Assembly: GCA_026770595.1 (NCBI GenBank)
Contig: MU634332.1
Location: 1-13,177 of the forward strand
Origin: Ochromonadaceae sp. CCMP2298
Lineage: Eukaryota; Sar; Synurophyceae; Ochromonadales; Ochromonadaceae
Reading direction: 5' to 3'
DNA length: 13,177 nucleotides
Below the pieces are notes generated by a model. It searched no databases. It saw nothing but the letters and a program-made list of their open reading frames with translations, and was not told the origin of the DNA. A program made the translations under genes and the position numbers. This document shows positions 1-6,988 of this stretch, in pieces (within the stretch, counting starts at the first letter, position 1; every line of letters begins with the position of its first letter).

Positions 1-28
1 CTGCTTCCCCCCTCTCAACTATGTACAG

Positions 29-127
29 GCTGCCTGGAGGTGCTTGGTGGAGCTGCTAGGGGACAGATTCGATGCGCTACAACAGTACAAGCAATGTCTC
101 CTTTCCAATCACACATCATATATTTAG
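29..127 (+). CDS. C-terminal exon of an unidentified upstream gene (partial)
   Basis: A short open frame ends at TAG (125-127) and encodes about 32 residues with a helical, TPR-like look: AAWRCLVELLGDRF followed by DALQQYKQCL and a polar tail. A C/T-rich tract ending in CAG at 26-28 immediately before it looks like a 3' splice site, and the G-poor sequence before it matches the other introns of the window. The same frame is also open back to position 2, so the exon could instead start further left, outside the window. The gene converges on the - strand phosphatase gene, leaving only 92 nt between the two stop codons; I see no clear AATAAA there, so the 3' ends may overlap. The family cannot be recognised from so short a piece. 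That it is a true exon is an inference. Confidence 0.5.
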   Translation, partial: AAWRCLVELLGDRFDALQQYKQCLLSNHTSYI

Positions 128-219
128 AAGCCTCTTATCAATAGAATTTTTTATGTTTGTTATTATATAACACACACACCTATACTCTATGTCGCCTGTT
201 ATCAGGTTTTTTGTGCAGT

Positions 220-1320
220 TTAGTCGTAGGCAGGAGGGGTGTTAACTTTCGCGCTCTGTACAGCAGCCTGGATGTCGTTGAGCATCGGCAGACCGGCAGA
301 GCTGAGCGCCAAGAGTCCGCACAGGTTCGAGTAGGCGGCGAACTCTTCCACAGTGCCCTTGCGCGGCGTGTCGCCCTTCTTGACGGCGCCCTTGTCCGCG
401 GAGTTGTAGGGGGTGAGGAAGGCCGAGTCGGGCTCGAAGTCCAGATTCTGCGCAGCCTTCAGGTACGTGTAGCTCTGCAGCTCGTTTGAATCCACGAATC
501 GCGTGAGCTTGTTCAGCATGCCCCCGTTGGCCTCGATGACGGCCTGCGCGCCAGAGGTATCCCAGCGAGACACGCCTCTGTCCTGGATGTAGGCCGCGCC
601 CTTGCCCTCCAGCAGCATCAGCATCTTGTTGCCGGCGCCCCCAGAGGGCACTCGGCTGAAGCCCATGGATGCGATCAGGGCGGCGAGGAAGGGGGAGATG
701 CTGCCGTTGGAGGTGAGGAAGCCCTTGTCGTTGCGCTCTGCCCCTGCCATGTCCAGCACCGACTCTGTAAAGGACTCGGAGGCAGCGCCGGCAGCGTACG
801 TGGGGGGCTGTGTGATGGGCCGGTACACGACGCCCGCTACTGGCTTGCCCAATGCGTCTGAGAAGCCCACGCAGATGGAGCACTGCTCTCCCTTGCCCGT
901 GCTGAACTCCCTGGTGCCGTCGATGGGGTCGATGAAGATGGTGATGTCGTCGTATCCACTGGAGTGGATCTCCTTCGCCAAGGCGTCCATCGCCACCTTC
1001 GCCTCGTCAATGATGGGGTAGAAGTCCACGGGCACCACGAGGTCGTCTACCCTGTAGGGTGCGGAGCTGATATTGATGATCGAGCCCTCCTCCTCCCCCA
1101 CCACCGCCGCGAACTTGGACCCGGCGAAGAGGTGGTCGATGAGCAGATTCTGCACGATACCGTCAGCTATCGTGAAGATTGACGCGTCGGCCTTCATCTT
1201 CGCCGTCTCTCCTGTGATGGCGGAGTAGAAAGCGACCACCATGGGGCCCAGGACTGTACAGGCCCTCGTGGTGACCTTACACAGGCTAGTCAGGCGCTTC
1301 GCTTGGAGAAACTCTGCCAT
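220..1320 (-). CDS. Inositol-phosphate / 3'-phosphonucleotide phosphatase family protein
   Basis: Intronless, 366 aa from ATG 1320-1318 to TAA 222-220. All three metal-binding motifs of the lithium-sensitive FIG (IMPase/INPP1/BPNT1/FBPase) superfamily are visible: GEEEG (75-79), DPIDGT (131-136), and Trp253-Asp254 in a WDTSGAQAVIEANGG motif. Family members use two or three Mg2+ ions to remove phosphate from inositol phosphates or from 3'-phosphoadenosine 5'-phosphate. The order and spacing fit an active enzyme; the substrate cannot be decided from sequence. The length resembles INPP1/BPNT1-type enzymes more than the roughly 280-aa IMPases, because about 110 residues follow the last motif. No signal peptide is evident, so cytosolic. 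The ATG has A at -3 and G at +4 and is the only ATG that keeps the full domain. The frame stays open 20 codons upstream (to 1380) without an ATG. It is divergent from NOL6. Confidence 0.85.
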   Translation of the reverse strand: MAEFLQAKRLTSLCKVTTRACTVLGPMVVAFYSAITGETAKMKADASIFTIADGIVQNLLIDHLFAGSKFAAVVGEEEGSIINISSAPYRVDDLVVPVDFYPIIDEAKVAMDALAKEIHSSGYDDITIFIDPIDGTREFSTGKGEQCSICVGFSDALGKPVAGVVYRPITQPPTYAAGAASESFTESVLDMAGAERNDKGFLTSNGSISPFLAALIASMGFSRVPSGGAGNKMLMLLEGKGAAYIQDRGVSRWDTSGAQAVIEANGGMLNKLTRFVDSNELQSYTYLKAAQNLDFEPDSAFLTPYNSADKGAVKKGDTPRKGTVEEFAAYSNLCGLLALSSAGLPMLNDIQAAVQSAKVNTPPAYD

Positions 1321-1637
1321 CGTGTCGTCTATGGCCTTCCGTAGAGCCAAGCGAAGTTCTGAGATCGATCCAGACGACACTAGCTTAGGTTCCTACCTCT
1401 GCAGTTCGCAACCCCCCCCACTCTCTCTCGCGAGGATTGGACAGGTGAAAAAAACCAAACATGTGAGAGGCTAAAATGATGGGTGTTTAATGGGAATCTT
1501 TGATACCAAATAGGGTTTTGCTAATTTGCCGTGAGGCCACCCAATTTCCCGGACGCGCCCACAACTCGGACCTCAATTGATCGAGGCATCGAAACCAGCT
1601 GCCTCGCTGCATCGACACATTGTTCCCGACCTGTGCG
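1321..1637. promoter_or_regulatory. Divergent promoter region between the phosphatase gene and NOL6
   Basis: These 317 nt separate the two start codons, so promoters and 5' UTRs of both genes must lie here (or overlap the coding starts). Visible items: TAGGGTTTT at 1511-1519 (a telobox-like sequence, reverse complement AAAACCCTA) about 120 nt upstream of the NOL6 ATG; CCAAT-like strings on both strands (ATTGG at 1436-1440, CCCAATTT near 1550); and a C8 run near 1411. I see no convincing TATA box. The leftmost 60 nt could also be 5' coding sequence of the phosphatase gene. Confidence 0.45.
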
Positions 1638-4600
1638 ATGATCGCGACAGGTGATGAGCAAGTGCGCAAGCGGGCCAAGGTGGCGCTGCCCTCGCAGGAC
1701 GAGCAGAAGCAGCTGCAGCAGGTGGAGACGCTCATGCAGTCCAACCTGCTGGGCCTGCAGGTGAACGAGCTGCTGGGGGAGGTGGATGGCGACACGAAGC
1801 TGCAGAAGAAGAAGCTGCAGAAGTGGGTGCAGCTGCTGAAGGAGGCGCTGGCGTCGGACGGAGCGGGCATGGACGGCACGGAGTTGAGCGGCAGCTGGCT
1901 CAAGAAGCAGCGCAGGAAGTGCGGGCTGGCACTGCGCCTGGTCAACGAGGAGGACGCCTCTCTGAAGTTCATGTACGAGAAGCCCTCTTCGCTGTCCGTG
2001 GTGGGCTCTAGCACGACTCGCACGACTACGAGTCCGTACCTGAACGTGGACCTGGCCGTCTGCATGCCCAGCAGCGCCTTCGACAGCAGGTCCGCCACAT
2101 CTGAAGCCTTAGTAGCAGTAGCAGTAGCAGTATGAGACGTGCATACCCACCCGCATACTCTTTGCTAACTCCCCTCTTACCTCCACCCCGCAGAGATATC
2201 CTGAACCACCGCTACTTCGACAAGCGCAAGCTGTACCTGGCCGCACTCAGCCTCTGCCTACAGGACCCACAGCTGGGCCTGGCAGCTCAAGACATCCAGT
2301 TCGCCGCATTCAAGGGTGACGAGCGCAAGCCCCTACTCGTCTTCCCCTGCCCCGCCGCGCCGCACATCTGCATTCGCCTCGTCCCCGCACTGGCAGACGG
2401 GGTCTTCAAGCACGTGCAGCTGAGAGCCAACAAGAGCAACGTGCGCGGCTCCCAGGAGGGTCGGTTCTCCCCCACTCCTCTGTACAACCTGGCTATTCTA
2501 GAGGACATGGCTCTGCTGATGCAGCACGGCATTCTGCAGAAGTCCCTGGCCGCAGCCCCCGCACTGGCACAGGCGCTTGTGCTGTTCAAGGTGGGGCTGT
2601 GCTGTGTCTATGTGTGTGTGTTTGTATTTGTGTGTATATGTATGTCTAGCCCTACCGCTATTGCGCCTTCTGATTCTGACTCGCACTCTGCTGGAACTTG
2701 CTCTAAACTACTACACACTACTACACACTACTACACACTACACTACAGGTGTGGCTGACGCAGCGCGGACTGCGGTTCCGTGCAGACGGCTTCGACGGAC
2801 ACCACGCAGGCCTGCTGCTGGCCTACCTGCTGCAGACACGCAGGCTCTCTGCCAGCGCAGGGGGGCCCCTGAGCGCGTTCCAGGCGGCCCTGACCTTCAT
2901 CGCAGAGGGACAGCTGCTGAGCGCACTGGACTTCACTGCCACCGCGATAAAGGCGCGCGACTGCTGGCGAGACGGAGTTCTGGCGGCGGACAGCAGCGTG
3001 AGCGTGAGCACTGCAGACTGTCCCGGCCTGCAGCACACCGCGGCACTGGACGAAACCGTCATGTGGGACTACCTGCGGCCGCTGCAGCTGGCGCACCCCA
3101 TCAGCGCGGGGGGCACGGCCAAGTACAACTGCCTGTGGCGCGTGTCAAGCTCGGCGGCATTGCAGCTGCAAGCCGAGGCGAGGCGGTCCCTGCAGGAGCT
3201 TCGGGGTGCTGAGCACTCTTGCTTCCAGCACCTGTTCATGCAGGGCCGCAGCTTTTTCGAGAGCCACGACCAATTCTTCCACTTCACAGTGCCCGCACAG
3301 ACCCTCGACCTCAGCAGCGACGGTGAGGAGGGGAGGGCGCAGGCGGAGGTTCTTCTGCAATGCTGCCCCGCACAGCATTTCGCAGCCAGGGCACAGCAGC
3401 TGCTGCGACAGGGGCTGGGCGACAGGGTGGCGGCGGTGCACGCGACGGTGTGTCCGCTCGAAGCGGAGGGGGGGCAGGGGGAGAGTGCTCCGTCGGCGCA
3501 CCTGCCTGTGTGGGGCGCGCAGGGGGGGAAGCTGGGTAAGGGGGAGGCGGCTGGCTCAGCGGAGTACCTGGTGTCTGTGGGCGTGGTGCTGAGCAAGGAG
3601 AAGCTGGACAGGAGGGTGGACAAGGGCCCCGCGGCACAGGAGGGCTCAAACATGCCTGAGGTGGCGCTGGACCCCGCACTGCAGCTGTTCGCGCAGCCAG
3701 TGGAGGCCAGCGTGGGCGGGGAGCTGGGGCGGTTCCGGGAGCTTTGGGGGCCCCGCGTGCAGCTGAGGCGCTTCAAGGACGGGGCCATCGTGGACGCTGT
3801 GGTGTGGGACGCTCCCTCGCGCGCGAGCAGCAGCGGCAGTGGCAGTGGGGGGGTGCCCGAGGTGGTGGAGCAGGTGGCGCGCTTCCTGCTGGGCAGGCAC
3901 CTGAGCGCGGTGTGCGGCGAGGAGGGGGGGCAGGTGCGCTCTGTCACATCGCAGCTGGAGGATCTGGTGGGGGGGGCGTCGGGTGCGGAGGAGGAGGTGC
4001 TGGGCAGGCGGGCAGTGGAGGCACTGGACCGGCTGAGGGGCATGCTCACATCGCAGCTGAGTCTGCCCCTGGGCATCGACTCTGCCATGGCCGTGGCCCC
4101 CGCACTGAGGTACTCCTCCACTCCGCGCCCACATCCCTTCGTTGCGGCTCTGAGCGGCGACGTGGGTGTGGGCGAGGCGAAGGCCGTATTGAGGCGACTG
4201 GCGGGGCAGAGCGTGTCTCGACTAGTGCCCCCTATGCGCGTGCTGCTGCAGCTGGAGACTAGCGGCAAGTGGCCCAAGAGCGACCCAGAGGCGGTGAGGC
4301 AGTCCAAGACGGCGCTGCTGCTGCACCTGCGCAAGGAGCTGCTGAAGGCCTTCCAGCTGCGCAGCGTGGCGCACAGGGACTGCCTGGACGTACTCTTCGA
4401 GGGGTTCGTGTTCCGCCTGCAGCCCCTAGCTACGCAGGAGGTGGAGGCAGCAGTCAGAGAGGCGGACGCGGAGGCGGGCGTGGGTCGAGGGCTGGGTGCG
4501 GGGGGCGGCATGCAGCAGGTGGTCCAGGAGCTGGTGGTGCCTCCGCTACACCACCAGCAGGTGCGCGCATTGAGGGCCCAGCACCCCTCCTTCTCCGGCA

Positions 4601-5929
4601 CGGTGCGGCTGCTGCTCTGCTGGACGGCGCAGCACTGCCTCTCGGGACATCTGTGCCTGGAGCTGCTGGAGCTGGTGGCCGCAGCGGAGTACCTGCACCC
4701 GCACTGCGCACAGGCCCCCGCCTCCGCGCTGGCCGGCTTCTACCGCGCATTGCTGCGGCTCGCGGACCACAACTGGGACGCAGACCCGCTGGTGGTGGAC
4801 CTGTCGGGTGAGGGCAGGGAGCTGGGCAGCGCGGCAGTGCAGCTGGACATAGTGACCAAGTTCCGCGCAGCCAGGGAGGCAGGGCGGCCCAGCAGCGGCT
4901 TAGTAGACGGGGGCGACGCCTCTCTAGCGTGGCGCCGCTCTATGAATGTGCCGATGTACGTGGTGTCATCGGCAGACAAGGCGCTAGGCTACTGGCCCGC
5001 GCTGGCAGCCCGCTCCCCAGAGAGAGTGGTGCTGTCGCTGGCGGTGAAATGCGCCCGCCTGAGTGCACAACGGCTGCTGGAACATCTACAGTCTACCACA
5101 GGGGAGGGTGCGCTGCAGGAGGTGCTGGGGCTGGAGGGCAAGGGTAGTGGCGGTGGCGGTAGGGGGGCCTCTGCGGTGCTGAGCAGGTGCGACGTCGTGC
5201 TGAGGTTCCACAAGGCGCTGGTCAACGCGCAGCCCAGCAAGGGCCCGCCCTTCGCGCGCCTAGAGGTTTTCGCCAACACACCGGAGAGCGAAGCAGCTGC
5301 CAGTCACCTGGTCGTCCTGTGAGTCCCTCTCTACCTCTCCCTATCTCTATCTCTATCCCTTAATCTCCCTCTCTCGTTCCCTCTATCCATCTCCTTCTAT
5401 CTCGCACTTTCTCCCCCTCTCTCTCCCTCTCTCTCCCCCTCTATCCCTCTCTCTCCTCCTCTCTCTCCCGCACTCGCTTCCTCTACAACCCGATTATCCA
5501 TCCTCTAACCCATTCTCTGTCCCCTGTCTCCCCACCCACCCCACTCTTTCTGTCCCTCCCCCCTCCCCCCTCTTGCCTCCTCCGTGCCTCATCTTTCATT
5601 CTCCCTGCCCCCTCCTGCCTCTCAGCGAGTCCGAGAGCGCAGAGCACCCCGTGCAGGAGGCGTTGGTGGGCAGGCTGCGGGCCGCCTTCAGGAGAGAGGC
5701 GCTCTTCTTCTGGAACGCTCGCAGCGGCAGGGAGGTGGGCGTGCTGTGGCGCCCGCAGCTGAGCCAGCCCGGCCCCTTCGCCATCCTCACCAGCAGGAAC
5801 AGGGCCGTGGGGGGCGAGGGGGGCGAGGAGGGTGGCTCCATGACGCAGGCGAACATCGCAGAGATGCTGAGCCAGATGCTGGACATGTCTGACGGACTGC
5901 TGGTGCAGGCGACAGAGAAAGACACCTAG
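1638..5929 (+). CDS. NOL6: Nucleolar protein 6 (NOL6/Nrap/Utp22), SSU processome component
   Basis: Four exons: 1638-2089, 2194-2590, 2749-5318, 5626-5929. Introns have phases 2, 0 and 2, and the spliced product is 1240 aa (yeast Utp22 and human NOL6 are of similar size). Nrap/Utp22 proteins are catalytically dead nucleotidyltransferase-like scaffolds of the UTP-C module of the small-subunit processome, acting in the nucleolus in 18S rRNA maturation. Family landmarks: NLLGLQVNELL near the start, YLNVDLAVCMPSSAF, then DILNHRYFDKR (152-162, formed only by joining exons 1 and 2). Next come VWLTQRG at the exon 2/3 joint, RRFKDGAIVDAVVWD (623-637), HPSFSGTVRLL, NWDADPLVVDL, and LFFWNARSGREVGVLWRP (from 1166). 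Donors are GTCCGC (weak, but the only one giving the right phase), GTGGGG and GTGAGT; acceptors CGCAG, TACAG and CTCAG; CTAAC at 2165-2169 is a likely branch point. The first ATG is used; an upstream TTG in frame is not needed. Gly/Ser-rich insertions near 650 and 1085 are lineage-specific. Confidence 0.93.
2111..2132 (+). repeat. AGTAGC microsatellite in NOL6 intron 1
   Basis: About three and a half perfect copies of the hexamer AGTAGC inside the 104-nt first intron of NOL6. The unspliced reading frame translates them as alternating Val-Ala before a stop, which is the intron and not protein. Confidence 0.8.
2711..2740 (+). repeat. CTACACACTA decamer array at the end of NOL6 intron 2
   Basis: Three perfect tandem copies of CTACACACTA, with partial units on both sides, run up to the TACAG acceptor at 2748. 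The first half of the same 158-nt intron (about 2600-2645) is a TG-rich low-complexity stretch. The array supplies the C/T/A-rich tract before the acceptor. Confidence 0.85.
5319..5625 (+). repeat. Pyrimidine tract filling NOL6 intron 3
   Basis: The 307-nt third intron is almost entirely C and T on the coding strand, mostly imperfect (CCCTCT)n and (CTCT)n, between the GTGAGT donor at 5319 and the CTCAG acceptor at 5621-5625. Such homopurine/homopyrimidine tracts can adopt triplex DNA; that property is known for the sequence class, not shown here. No gene is seen in it; short open frames here are low-complexity artefacts. Confidence 0.85.
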
Positions 5930-5961
5930 ACCACTGAACTTTACCCGACCTGTACATAATC

Positions 5962-6121
5962 TTAACGCGGAAAGTCGTATTGCAGTCATTTGTTCTTCCG
6001 GCACCGGCGAGGACCAACGTCATTCGTCACACATACCGCTACTCTTATGCGCATTCTTAGGAGTGGCGATTGTTCTAGTTTTGGACAGATGGTAGACAGA
6101 TGACAGGTCTGTGATCTTATG
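5962..6121 (+). repeat. Dispersed inverted repeat, copy A (sense to NOL6 3' region)
   Basis: This 160-nt stretch matches the reverse complement of 10373-10540. By eye there are roughly nine substitutions plus two short length differences (3 and 5 nt). Similarity starts abruptly at TTAACGC and ends abruptly at CTTATG. Inside it, 6037-6068 can form a hairpin of about 11 pairs with a short loop. It starts 33 nt beyond the NOL6 stop, in the same sense as NOL6. No clear target-site duplication flanks it and it has no terminal inverted repeat of its own. It may be a short interspersed element, a shared 3'-UTR element, or one end of a larger element. Confidence 0.85.
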
Positions 6122-6149
6122 GCATAAACAGTGTATTTGTGTTCGATAT

Positions 6150-6155
6150 TTTATT
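6150..6155 (-). terminator. Candidate polyadenylation signal (AATAAA) of the membrane-protein gene
   Basis: TTTATT on the + strand reads AATAAA on the - strand, about 140 nt after the TAG of the - strand membrane-protein gene, in a locally AT-rich stretch. Whether this lineage uses the AATAAA hexamer is unknown; the other genes in the window lack an obvious copy. Confidence 0.35.
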
Positions 6156-6292
6156 TATATTCGATGATAAAGTATATATGTGTCATATATGCACACGCCC
6201 AAGCCGCGATATACTGTGTCTGGCCTGGGTTTGTGGATGCGTTGATGCGTGGACGGGTGGATGGAGGGGGGAGTGCAGCTGTGCTGCTGTGT

Positions 6293-6957
6293 CTATACGC
6301 GTAGGGAGGACGCCGCGCTGGCGAATCCCGCCACCCCCGCCGACTGCGCGATGCTCCTCTCCGTGTGGATAGCGGTGCGCCACTGGTAGGTGTCCGAATA
6401 AAACCCATTAAAAGAAAGGTTATTAGCAAAAAGACCAGTCGCATATGTAAACAAGGTTAAAAGTCCAGATTTGGTCCCTAATATAGATAAAAGACGTCTT
6501 TTATGAACTTCTCCAACACCTACACCTACCTGGACAAGAGTCATGCCGTACCAGTCGTAGGGGGGTACGTACTCCGAAAACAGAGTGCCCTGGAGGGGGA
6601 GGAGGTGAGGGGTGGGGTGGCGAGGAACGGGTGAGGGGTTGGGGCAGTGAGCAGGGTGAGAATCAGACGAACAGGAGGTGCATAGGGGCACACGAGCTGG
6701 TGGTTGTGGTGTTATGAGTGCGAGGGGGGGGGTGTTACCTGTGGGTAGTACTTCACTCCAGAGTAGCGGTCCACCTGCGTGGCTGTGTGTATGAGGTTGT
6801 ACACATTCTTGATCAGGAACACGGAGCTCACTGCTCGGTACTTAATCCACAGCACCGTACGCAGCACGATGGCGCCCAGGTCCAGCACGGAGCGGGCTAC
6901 GCGCAGCATGGCGTTGTAGCGCACGAGGTCCTTGGGGGTGTCGTCGTAGCCGCCTGG

Positions 6958-6988
<31 letters not shown>

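Larger units (their letters stand above)
5930..6292. other. Convergent intergenic region: 3' ends of NOL6 and the membrane-protein gene
   Basis: 363 nt between two facing stop codons. The left part is repeat copy A (5962-6121), beginning 33 nt after the NOL6 stop and so probably within its 3' UTR. The right part (6122-6200) is AT-rich and holds the polyadenylation signal candidate of the - strand gene. From about 6200 to 6292 the sequence is GC-rich with no recognisable feature. I see no tRNA, snRNA or ORF of substance. Confidence 0.6.

Noticed and set aside
2090-2135. Extension of NOL6 exon 1 through a Val-Ala repeat to a strong GTATGA donor at 2129
   Set aside because: That donor is in phase 0 and would break the DILNHRYF reading of exon 2. 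Only the weaker GTCCGC at 2090 gives the phase that restores the family sequence.
3069-4601. 510-codon open frame on the - strand opposite NOL6 exon 3
   Set aside because: Ser/Pro/Cys-rich translation with no domain; it mirrors the GC-rich codon positions of NOL6, whose sense frame has clear family motifs throughout.
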